Source: Liriodendron chinense
Lineage: Eukaryota; Streptophyta; Magnoliopsida; Magnoliales; Magnoliaceae
Length of the DNA stretch: 64,000 nt
Assembly: GCA_003013855.2 (NCBI GenBank)
Contig: ML058343.1
Location: 1,364,001-1,428,000 of the forward strand
Direction of reading: 5' to 3'
The translations under genes were made by a program, and so were the position numbers. This document shows positions 1 through 10,800 of the stretch, piece after piece. Position 1 is the stretch's first letter; each line of letters starts with the position of its first letter. The notes under the pieces are model-generated. The model did no database searches. It was given only the letters and a program-made list of their open reading frames with translations, and was not told the origin of the DNA.

Positions 1-1108
1 GGCCAATAAAAATGGAAATGGCTGTACGCCAAATAGTCAATGAAACCGAATTTTACACGATATTAACGTGTGAACACTTTCCAGAATGCAATGCCTCCTT
101 TAATCTATTTTATTTCTTAGAACAAGAATTATACGGTCCTGATGCATTAGAACTTTACTAGTATCCTGGATAGCCAGTTTGTACAGGTGGGCCCCATGAT
201 AATAGGAGATGATTGCGATTCTTGGATCAGTGTCGCCTAAAACATGTTTAGTCAACGGTCCTAAATAATAGTCATTGATGGGGTGGACCATCCGATTTGG
301 AAAGCTTTTGGGGTATACTCCATCCATTGTGAGGCCATCAAATCAACGGTTTAGATCACGTAAAACTAGGCTCCACTTGTACTAAATAGAAATGGCAGGA
401 ATTACCAGGCCTTGTACATAAGGTAATTAGTATCCTGATGCGCCCATCCCATCCAAAGTGGTCCATGATTTTGTGATCCACACCGTTGATTTGATGGACC
501 TATCCCGAATTGGGGGCCCCACAAACATATTTCACATTAGAAGATCATAACCCTTCAATCAGAATCCTACATTTAAGGAAAGAAGTACCATACACCTTAT
601 ATTTTAATCCGGAAGAGTTGCCGTATCACCGTCAACGGTGGAGTCCAAACAAACAATAGGTGTGGACCAGTGTTACATTGTCCCACTCGATGCATGAGAA
701 GCCGAAACTTCCTCATGACTTGTGAGGCATGACAGCGTAGTCTTCAAAAAAACGCGTGCATTCATTGCCTTTTTAGATGCAACCACTCCAGCGGCGTACT
801 AACGCCCTTCAAGTCAAGTCTTTATTTGTTTCTATGTTTGCAATTATTCAGAGAAGTTTTTTATTTATGGGATCCAAAATGTGACTAGAATTAATTCTCT
901 TGAGAAATTGCTAGGATCCCTTCATCTTAAAATTTTACTTTTTAGGTGGGCCTATAAGATGGATGGTTTAGATCCATGATTTTAACCCTTATGTCATAAT
1001 TAGATGAGGAAATGTAGAATTAAAGACCAAGATTTATATCTATTAAAATGAGTGAGTAGATTCAGTCGAAGACTTTGGGTTGTTTAGAACATGGGGTTAA
1101 GGACCTGT
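1..1108. other. intergenic DNA, no gene recognised
   Basis: AT-rich plant intergenic sequence with short fragments such as 'gtggaccag' and 'gtgggcccc' that belong to the dispersed foldback repeats seen elsewhere in the window. No open frame resembles a known protein and no RNA gene was seen. Confidence 0.5.
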
Positions 1109-1346
1109 TTGGTTGGCATATGAAAATTTGTTTCCAACTTAAAATCTGAATTCCAGTATAATCTAATTTTAACTGATATGTTTGGCAGCAAATTCCAGCC
1201 AAACAAGATTTCATCTAGAAACCTCAATTGGCTGGCATCTGAAAATTTATTTCCAGCTTAAAATCTAAATTCTAATGGAGTCCAATTTTAACTGGTGTGT
1301 TTGGCGGCAAATTCCAACCAAACAGCATTCTATCTAGAAACCTCAA
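1109..1346. repeat. tandem duplication, 119-bp unit, two copies
   Basis: The block starting 'ttggttggcatatgaaaa' recurs 119 bp later as 'ttggctggcatctgaaaa'. Both copies contain 'tttggc(a/g)gcaaattcca' and 'atctagaaacctcaattgg'. The copies differ at many positions, so the duplication is not recent. Confidence 0.75.
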
Positions 1347-3894
1347 TTGGTTGGAACAGAGATTAGCAGAAACACTGTGGGGGTCATTTCTATAGATGGA
1401 AAAAGAAGCAGAAGCGAGTGCCATTCCTCGATGCATGTGTTATACATCTATGATGTATGTGTTTTATATCCATGCGGTCCATCTATTTTGAAACCTCAAT
1501 TAAGGGCATTAGACCTTATATGAGGTAGATCTAAATCTCAAGTGGACCACACCATTGGAAAACAATGTTGATTAAACGTCCACCAAAAAAAATCTTCGTA
1601 AGGCCACCATAATGTTTATTTTCCATCTAACTCAGACGTTTGACTTGCAGGGCTACTATAGCCATGGGCCAAGTTCTTAGGCGGATCCGTAGCCCAAGTG
1701 GGCCATGTCACAAGCAACAGTTCAATCACACAATTTTCAACCAAACAACAAGTCCCAGATGGAATTTAGGTTCTTAATCCAGTTTCTGTAATTTTGGATT
1801 CCAACATTGGAATCTGAATTCTGCAACCAAGCAGGCCCTAAATGGTGTTGAATTGGGTTACATACATGGAATTAATATCATGGTATTTTGGCCGTCCAAT
1901 CCCAAGTTTGGAATTAATTCTTCCTTTTTGAAAAGACATTGTATTAAGTGAAATCTGTGTTTGGCCGACCATGGAATTGTAATCCATGGATCAGGTTTTG
2001 CAACTGATGTCATTCACTTGTATACGGTGCATATGCATGGATGGCGTGGATAACATGTTAGTGCACTTTTCTGTGGCATACTAATGTAACTTGTTTGTCA
2101 ATTACTTAGGTCAGTGAGTCTAGTGTCGGTTGAGCTTAAAAAAGACGAAGACCGAAGAATAAAGCAGACCTGCTGTATAAAGGAAGAAGAAACAAGTAAA
2201 AGAGATGTCTTGGTGAAGCCTTAACCTTGAACCTATCTAAAACCATAATTTCTAGATGACCGTGACCATGAGGCATATCCTTAATCATCTTAGATTGGCC
2301 TTAGGTATCCCAAAAGATCAACTAAAGGATAGCCAAGAGATTGCATGAACTGCTATAAAACATAATCGAAAAACAACAGGAATTCATGCATTAGATCGGT
2401 CAGCAGATAGCCTATTTAGGACAGCATTGAAACATTAAGTCCCTGGGTAATTCGACCAGTCGTCCGATCAGTCGGCCGGTCTATCTGACTGGTCATCCGA
2501 TCGATCGACGATCGACCCTTTTGGGACAACAACATTTATTCTCCCAGGCCATAAAAATGACCGGTTGAGGACCCCAGTCCGATCGTTCAGAAATTAGCTA
2601 TTTTCTGCTCGTTTTAGATCAATTTGGACTTTTTCCATAAAATGGCTCGGGTTGATTTGAGGGCTAAGAAGATGAATTTTGAGAGGATTGAAGCCACCAT
2701 TGTTGGAAACCATTAGAGACTCAATTCCTAACCTTAGCAAGGCATCTTCCTTGTGATTTAACACAAGAATGAGTATTCCAAGCTCAAGAAGAAAATAACC
2801 TTCATCATCTTTTGATCTTTAGAATTTGGATCTAACTTAATAGTTATATCTCTATCCAAAGTTCTATGATGAGATCTTCTTAAGTGAGAAACTCTAGGCA
2901 ACCCATTCCCATTAGTTGTAGAGTTCTCAAACCTACCCTCCTATCACCTTGGGCATCTCAAAGGCATCATATGCAAGGTGTTTGATCAAGTGTAGCTGAG
3001 GCATTGGTGACGCAGTGGCAACACGATCGGGGGAACAAAGGGAAGCTGATTGAAGTACAGGAGAGCGGATATCAAGCAACCAAAAGCTGCGCTGAACAAG
3101 GGGCTTATCCGACAAGTAAGGTTGTCATTTATTGAGAGTCCATCGTGGAATTGAGTGTAAAGTTTGTTTGTCAAACTCAATTTAAGGTCATTTATCGATC
3201 ATTGGATTGTTAATTGAGCCTAAAACTCTAGGGACGTTGGACGTTCCTTGGCATGCTAGTCGACCTAAAGACTAAGGGTATTTGGGCCTCCTTGACTCGT
3301 TTGTCGAGCCTAAACAAAGTCTTTAATGGGGAGCCTCCGACAAGAGAGTGAACAGTGCGTCGGGTTGAGAGTTAACATATGTCCAAAACTTCGTTTGGGT
3401 TAAAAGGTGAACCGATAAAACTTCTATATAATGGATTTAGACTATCCATAATACTAAAACCTCCTTTAGTCACCCCTTCCTCCATAAGACTTAGTCATAA
3501 TATTAATTGCTCTATAAGCTTCCGTACGCATATACCTATACAAGTGTATTGATAAAAAAGGAGTAATTTCCTAACATACATGCATCAACGAGAATCCCAT
3601 ATATGTAATGGATTTGGAAATTCACCAAAAATTCCAGCATATATCTAGAGCTAGATAATATGATACTGGATTAATCCAATCACTCTCATTGTTTCCAAAG
3701 AGTAGATGTAATTTACATGGGATTAAACGCAATTCCATACTACCTAATCCTGTGTTCCAAACAGGAGAAATGACAAGAGGACAAATTAAATCCATACTAC
3801 ATACAATAATCCATGTTCCAACCACATTAGTTGCCTGGACGGAGCTATACCTCTATTCTGCCGTACAGTTTGCGTTGGTGCACCTGTACCTGAA
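1347..3894. other. intergenic DNA, possible decayed retroelement around 2.1-3.6 kb
   Basis: No gene is recognised. From about 2.1 to 3.6 kb the base composition changes and there are GATC/CGGCC-rich stretches (2450-2520) like those in plant LTRs. No paired LTR, primer-binding site or target duplication was found, so the assignment stays open. Confidence 0.25.
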
Positions 3895-4426
3895 GGGAGC
3901 GAATTAAGTGTAAGCGGGGAACAGCTTAGTGGGTGTTACCCGTACCGTGTGGACCCACATAGATGATAGTGTGTATATGCACGCCATCCATCCATTTCTC
4001 CATCCCATTTGAAGATGGTTTTCCAAAAATTATGCAGATCCAAATCTGAGGTGGACCATACCACAGGAAACAGTGGTGATGGAGTGCCCCACCATTAAAA
4101 ATTCCAAAAGGCCCATCGTAAGGTTTTAGTATTTTTATTTACAATCCAACAGGTTGATAATGTCAAGAAGATCTGGATGAAGGTAAAATATAAATATCAG
4201 CTTGATCCAAAACTTTTGTGGCCCACAAAAGGTTTTTAATGGTCATTTATCACTGTTTCTAGTGTTATGGTCCACCTGAGATTTGGATCTTCTTAGGGTT
4301 TTGGATCACATCTTAATTTGAGATGGAAAAACAGATGAACGGCGTGGATATATAAAAAAAATACATCAAGATGGCCCCACACGGTTAGTGTAACACCCAC
4401 TAAGCTGTTCCCCAGGTAACAAGCTG
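3895..4426. mobile_element. foldback MITE of the GGGAGCGRATTA family
   Basis: The left end 'gggagcgaattaagtg' is followed by 'cttagtgggtgttac'. The right end carries the inverse 'gtaacacccactaag', and the interior is largely self-complementary (gtggaccataccac... versus ...tatggtccacctgag). Flanks 'gtacctgaa' and 'atacctgga' agree at 7 of 9 positions and could be an eroded 9-bp target duplication. The outermost right end has diverged, so that boundary is approximate. Confidence 0.65.
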
Positions 4427-4609
4427 ATACCTGGAGGCAGCACAATGGGACGTATGATACATCAAGGCGATCCATTAAGGCCTCTTGGCTTAAAGTGGTA
4501 GGGTAGTCGGACCATCAAACGAACGATTGATGGCGTATGTTTCATACGAGGAAATGGCTCTTAATGGAGTGGAATAGCATAATAGATTTCATGTAGCTCA
4601 CCCCAATTA

Positions 4610-5200
4610 GTTGAGAAGGATTGTCTTGAGAAAGTAATTCTTGAGAGTAAATGGGTATGATGATAGGGGCCTCATGATGGACTGTCTTGGATCAGTTTAT
4701 GAATGATATAAACTATCCATTTGGTTAGCCATGAATCAAATGGTTGAGATCATCAGACAAAAGTGATTCTTGAGATGAACGAGGATGCAACGGTGGGGCT
4801 TTGTAAGATGAACAACATATATCCATGATCAGATTTTATTTTATTTTTGTCATAAACGATCCGAACCGTCTATTTGGGTAGTCATTCATCAAATGGCTTA
4901 CAGTGATTCTTGAGAGGAACAATAAGATCAACATGGAAGGGTTTTCCTGCCGTGAATTATCTAGATTGTCTACTTTTGTAGGCATTGATCGGATGGCTAA
5001 AATCTTCTGATCAAAATTATCCATGAGAGTAGAGGGGATATCAGATGTGGGCCCACAAGATGAACGATCCAAATTTATGTTCTAGCAATTATTTCATAAA
5101 TAATCAGGACCATTCATTTTCTCGGCTAGTTGATTGGATAGCTTGGACCGTTGTATTACAATTAATCCTGAGAGTAACTGCGATGTAGAGGTTGACAGAC
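4610..5200. repeat. degenerate tandem repeat
   Basis: The phrase 'gattcttgagaggaa' and variants recurs about every 120-150 bp (near 4637, 4760, 4910 and 5020), each time with 'atcaaatggct', 'gaaccgtct' and 'agatgaacga' nearby. The copies are diverged, so the exact period is uncertain. Confidence 0.45.
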
Positions 5201-6100
5201 AATGTACATGATCAGAAAGTATTTTTATAAAACATTGCTCTTGATCTTCATGATGAATTTGGAAGCGAGCCTGGAATCTATTCTTGAAAATTACATCCAA
5301 ACACTATTCTTTTTCAGGCTCAAAACTGTTACCAGATGCACTTGGCAGTTCCCCTAGTTGACTCAGTTTGCCACCGAGTCCCAACTCTGTCCTATTAAAG
5401 GAACGGATGCTATAGGCTGGGATGGGATGGCCAGCTTGAGTCCAGCCCAGTTTGAACTGAGCCACCAGGACCGTTGGCTGGACTTACACCCGAGACTTAG
5501 CCTCAGAAATCAAATGGGCATGACTCGTCTTGCAAGTGGGCTCCAGTTATCTAACAGTGGTGGGCTGATCAGGTAGGCCATGCTCGCCCCAAGCCCACAT
5601 GGTGGGCCATGCATGTGCTACCCTTCCCAACACATGCTGTAAGACATAGGCAAGCTCTATGAAGTTCATGAGCCGCTGTTGACGTGCCCAGGCCCAAAAA
5701 TCAGGCCAATCCACTCACAAGCACGCCGGATCATGTGCAGAAGAAAAAAGAAATGGACAGTTGAAAAGGGACAGCCTAATTAGAAGGTTGGCCTGATTTT
5801 TTATCAACAGCACATGAACGGCATGGCCCACCTGATGAGGCCCAGGATCTCAGCACATGAATGCCACACGTGGGGTGTCTGGGTTGGCAACTGCAGGTGC
5901 TTCTTGTGGCATCACAAAAATTTCTAAAATTGGCTGTTTGGATGGACCATTGAATTGAATTGTAATAAACGTCAAATCATTATTTCCTACGCAGCATGCT
6001 GAAGATCTAAGCTCTAAGCTGCCTTCAATTAGGATTTTAAAGACACCCAAGTGCAATTTGAGACCTGCTTCCTCGCTATGAATGTTAATATAACTTCAGT

Positions 6101-6380
6101 CTTTTGTCATTTCATCTTTGATTAGACTGAATGTTCGCAATTCAATTGCCTTGTGCATCCAAATGCAGCCTTAGTCGTAAATTGTCATCTTTACTTTTGT
6201 CATTTCATCTTTGATTAGACTGAATGTTCGCAATTCAATTGACTTGTGCATCCAAACGCAGCCTTAGTTGTAAATTGCCATCTTTACTTTTGTCATTTCA
6301 TCTTTGATTATACTGAATGTTCACAATTCAATTGACTAGTGCGTCCAAATGCAGCCTTAGTCGTAATCGTCATCTTTAAG
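6101..6380. repeat. tandem repeat, 93-bp unit, three copies
   Basis: 'cttttgtcatttcatcttt' occurs at 6101, 6194 and 6287, each followed by 'gaatgttcgcaattcaatt' and '(g/a)catccaaa(t/c)gcagcctta'. A related 'ccaaatgcagcctta' piece is found near 34180. The array sits just 3' of the GH17 gene. Confidence 0.85.
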
Positions 6381-6440
6381 CAGCTAATCCACTCGAACAA
6401 ACCTCATATCACACAAACCTAGATGAGAATAACAAAGGTT

Positions 6441-6446
6441 TTTATT
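6441..6446 (-). promoter_or_regulatory. candidate polyadenylation signal AATAAA of the GH17 gene
   Basis: On the minus strand AATAAA lies about 220 nt after the GH17 stop codon, a plausible 3' UTR distance. Plant signals are degenerate, so this is only a candidate. Confidence 0.3.
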
Positions 6447-6664
6447 TGGCAATCATTCCTGTGAATTGCTGAAGTAAATAAAACAATCAGCAATTTCTCA
6501 TCACACAAGACACTAATGTACATTTAATCGATGAATGGATGACACATGCAATGTTACAGAGAGAATGGATCCAATAACGGATGTCGCCCTTAATCCAAGT
6601 AATCCTGGACACAGTTTCGGCATTGGATAAAAAATACACGAGGATGCTCCGAACCTTGATTTGA

Positions 6665-6742
6665 CTATGGTATCAAAACAAGCAGCAGCACGGCAGCACA
6701 CATTGTAAGAACCATCGAGTAAGGAAACCAACCTCGAATGCC
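6665..6742 (-). CDS. GH17 exon 3 (GPI-anchor tail)
   Basis: After acceptor atattacag|GGC the frame reads GIRGWFPYSMV... through 25 codons to TAG at 6667-6665. The strongly hydrophobic C-terminus with no charged residue after it is what a GPI signal looks like, and the phase-0 junction matches exon 2. Confidence 0.85.
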   Translation of the reverse strand, partial: GIRGWFPYSMVLTMCAAVLLLVLIP

Positions 6743-7390
6743 CTGTAATATCACACCCATGAGAAAACCAATTGAAAATTTTCTAAATAATAGAAGGAAT
6801 GAATAAAAAAACTATCTGAAAGGAAGGATTCTAAGCAGGAAGGGTTCAGGAAGTAGTTGATAACTTAGTCAATGTGGGACCGTGTTCCAGTGATCCAAAC
6901 AGTTATCATTTGGGCTCCGTCATGGACAGGGGATGTCCCAAAAATCTCCACAATTGGAAGATCCCAACTATTTGATTTTTCGACTATTTCCATTGAACAT
7001 GGGTTGCTGCTAAATTTTCTCCTCAACCTATTTCTAGGCCATCGATTGAGACAAGGGTTGGGATCTTTGGCTCCAGGATATTTTTTGGGCAACTGCCATC
7101 CACAGCAAGGCCCATCAGATCAATGTTACCTAAGATCATCAACCCCCTTACTTTTTCTGTACCAAATCTTGCAAACAGGATTATGGGTCCCTTGTGATCC
7201 GGATTGATATTTCTACATTTTTGGAGTTACAATTCTCTAATCTAATCATTGATTAAGTTGTAATGTAAACTGTTTGAGGGGTTTTTGGGGGCATGAGTTT
7301 AGGCTCCTCTTTTCTACAGTACTCCTTTTAGTACTTTTTATTTTCAGATTACCCATTAAGAAAAGTTGTAATATAAATTTATATCGAGAA

Positions 7391-7466
<76 letters not shown>

Positions 7467-7851
7467 AGGAATGCTCACCTGCGCACTTCTCGTGAGAGAA
7501 CTCGTGAGCACTTTTTCTTGGCTCATCACACATGATGTGAGCCCAAAATCTGAGCCGTCCATGGAATGCAGCACCCCAAAAAACTCCTAGGGCCCATCTT
7601 TCAACTTGTTCCAGAACTTTGGTGGGCCATGAAAGAAGGAAACAGTTTCATCCCTTGATTTGCCTCTTGCTTTCTGCTGTGGCCCACCAGAGTTTTGGAT
7701 CAGGTTGAAAGATGGGCCCTAGGGGTTTTTTGGGGTGCTGCATCACATGGACTGGCTCAGATTTTGGGCTCACATCACGTGCGATGAGCCATGAAAAAGT
7801 GCTCATGAGTATCTAGTGAAAGAAGTGCCCAGGTGAGCATTCCTCTCTCTC

Positions 7852-7888
<37 letters not shown>

Positions 7889-10800
7889 AGGATTTTCTAA
7901 TTGTTTTCTTTCTTTTTTTCAATTGCAACCACTTCAATAACAGGAAAATCCAAATATCCATTTTTTTATGCCAATAATGTTGATAGTTTGGTTTGGCATT
8001 CTACTCAAAAGGATTTCAGAGAAGTTCCAAATACAAACAACACTTCCATTGTTCAAAATTCAGACATCATTTCATTGAATTAAAGAATTTTCCTATCAAC
8101 AAAATCAAAGCTAGCATATGGGGGAAAAACAGTAAGCTAACGTCATATTGAATTACTGAACCAAAGCAAAACCATCCTATGTTTTACATTGTATCCATAT
8201 TTGACACTGAAGGATGTTGAAATACATATTCCATGCATAAGTTTAGGAAATTCATCATCACTGGGGCATTTTGTGAAAAATCAGGTTACTCGTCTTTCTA
8301 TAATTTTAGACTTGGAGAAAGAAATATACAAGAAACGTGAGTTTTGCATAGCAACCGGAAAACAAGCACGAAATAATTCAAGAATGCCTTGCCATACCTT
8401 CAGAGACAACAGAGATGAGGATGCAGATGAGGGCTTGAGCCCCGTAAATCCAATATCATAGGCAATGCTCCCATCAGCCTTGAACAGTCCGAAGTTCCTC
8501 TCGGAGGTTGGTCCTGGCTTCAAATTCTCATTAAACAAGGCAAATACATATGCCTTAACCGCAATCTTTGGCCTGAGTGGAGTACCCTTCTTTTTGCCAA
8601 GCCGTTTCCGCAGATTGCGGTTATAAGTCCTAGCATTCTGAACTGTTGCCCCTCCTTCATCGTCATCCCCTTTAGAAGCCCAACCCGTTTCAGAGACTCG
8701 GACTTCCGTCTTCCCAAAGCCCAAGGATTCCAAAGCAGCATAAGCTGCGTCTATCTGAGCATCGAACATGTTATCATAATGAAGCTTAGTCTTCGCGTCA
8801 TAGACGCCTGGATTGGACTGGAAAAGCGCATAGTTGAGATCAATATGCTCAGGGTCGCTCTTGTAGGCCAGAAACGGGTAGGCATTGATGTAGAAAGGAG
8901 AACCTGTCTGGGAAAAGAATTCCAAAAGTGGCTTCATGTACGGAATAACAGTTTCCTTGAAAGTACACGCTGATGGAGGAAAGGAATTTTGAAACACGCC
9001 CTGTGAATGTGGTGATGAGACCTCAATTGTATTCTTCAACTTAAGCCTTTCAACAGCACTGTAAACATTCTTGACAGCACCCAGTAGAACTTCAGCTACT
9101 TCCTGATCTGTTCCTCCCAAAACCTCATTTCCCACAGCAATCCCACGGATATGGGTATCGGGCAGAAATGGCTCGACATTTTCTTTTAACCAGTCCATTG
9201 CACGATCTTCATTCACACTCATGTCTTTCAGAAACTCATTACCTATTCCGACCACTATTTCGATTCCAGATCGTTTAAATGCCTTGAGAACGGAGTGATC
9301 GGCATCATAGATCCGAACATTCTTTATCTTTGCTGCTTTAAGAAGCGTCACTACACTTTCGGGTGCAGGTATATTATCAGCAATCCGGCCATAGTTTATT
9401 CCGTAAGTTCCAGTAAATGCCTGCACAGCAGTGAAGCCTGAAGAGCAGCAGAAACAGTTCCATTAACCATTTTATAATCCAAATACAAAGATCAAAATGC
9501 AAGGAATTTTTAAAATCATGTAGAAGTGAGATGAACTTCCATTTATAGTGCAGGTATTAGATAACTCCCAATGGACACAGAAAAAGAACCACTCCATGAA
9601 AAGTAGCAATACGCATCCACCTTGACCTTTTCTATATAAAAAAAAAACTAACAAGATGATGGAAAAACAACAAACTTTCTGCTTTAGGCTTTCCACTGTT
9701 TCAATGCACTTGTGCAAAAGGGGGTTCCAGAGGAGGGTTCAAGCCTGCATTTTTGGCCGAGTCGATGAAAATCAATTTTTGTTCAGTCGGCATTTTAGAA
9801 CTTATTTTGTCAAGTGGAATGGTTAATGGGGGTTTGCCAAGTGCATCCAAACACACATCAAAAACCCCAGTTCAACTCAAAAGGGAATTTACGCCTCCAA
9901 TACCCCTTTGAAGGGCGCATCCAAATGGGCCCTGAGTTCATGTTACAGATAAAATGGGAGCCAACTCTCTAATCAAAAGCATTGAACTGCCTCGCCCATG
10001 TTTATGGACTTGACCCTTCCTTGGGATGGCTGTGATTTGCCTTGTAGATCTCCCTCTTCGAGAAACGAAGTGTTAGAACTACTTTAGAAAAACATAATAC
10101 AGAATGTCTGCTTTCAATGATAGAGGAAAGAATCGACACAGTAATTGGAATCTAAAGGCATAGAGCCGCCTTACCCATGTTTAATTTGATAAGCGAGTGA
10201 AATGCAAACCATCCTAACATCAAACATGTATGCAAATAGAGAACATCTCACATGCACCTAGTTGTCGATGTGAAAACCATGCAACTAGATGTGCGTGCAT
10301 CCCAATTTCATTGGGGGGTAACTCTAAAGGATGAATTGGATGCCATACGCCACAGTGGGCCTTGCAGGCAGCTAGTTGCACAGTTTCTCTCATATACAAC
10401 TAGTTCTGCACTAGATGTTCTCATGTGAATAATGCCGCTTCATTTTATCAGTAACCTAAAATCCTACCTTGGATGGGCGTAGAAGAAAACATACAAAAAT
10501 TTTAGTAGTTGACAAAGAGTACTGTAAATTTCTGAGTCGAACAAAAGATACCCAATTGATGGAGCATACTGAAGAAAATAAGTGGTTGATTACTCAAAAC
10601 TCAATAAAAATGGATTAAAGAATTATGCTTCACCTGCAGTGTTAACTAAACTTCTATTGAAATTTCAAACGATAAAAGTACATCATGGAAGAGGCAAAGA
10701 GGCCACCAAGGGAGAGCTCTCACAGTCTCATGGCACCTTTCTGGCTAAGGTGTTGGAGATTTACATTTAGATGTTAGAAGTAGAACTGTAGAACTCAAGG

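Noticed and set aside
6872..7207. 111-codon plus-strand frame
   Set aside because: It is antisense to GH17 intron 2, with no similarity to a known protein and no coding-like context.
7246..7590. Open frames with long Ile-Tyr repeats on both strands
   Set aside because: They are translations of the (AT)n tract. The same holds at 32673-32855, 37382-37848 and 47394-47645.
8281..8397. C-terminal extension of the GH17 catalytic exon (WQGILELF... to the stop at 8281)
   Set aside because: It begins exactly at a strong AAG|GTATGG donor, lacks family similarity, and a downstream exon supplies the expected GPI tail.
9420..9421. Alternative acceptor (gtgcag|GCA) for GH17 exon 2
   Set aside because: It gives phase 0, whereas exon 1 ends in phase 1. 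The upstream ttcag acceptor restores the frame.
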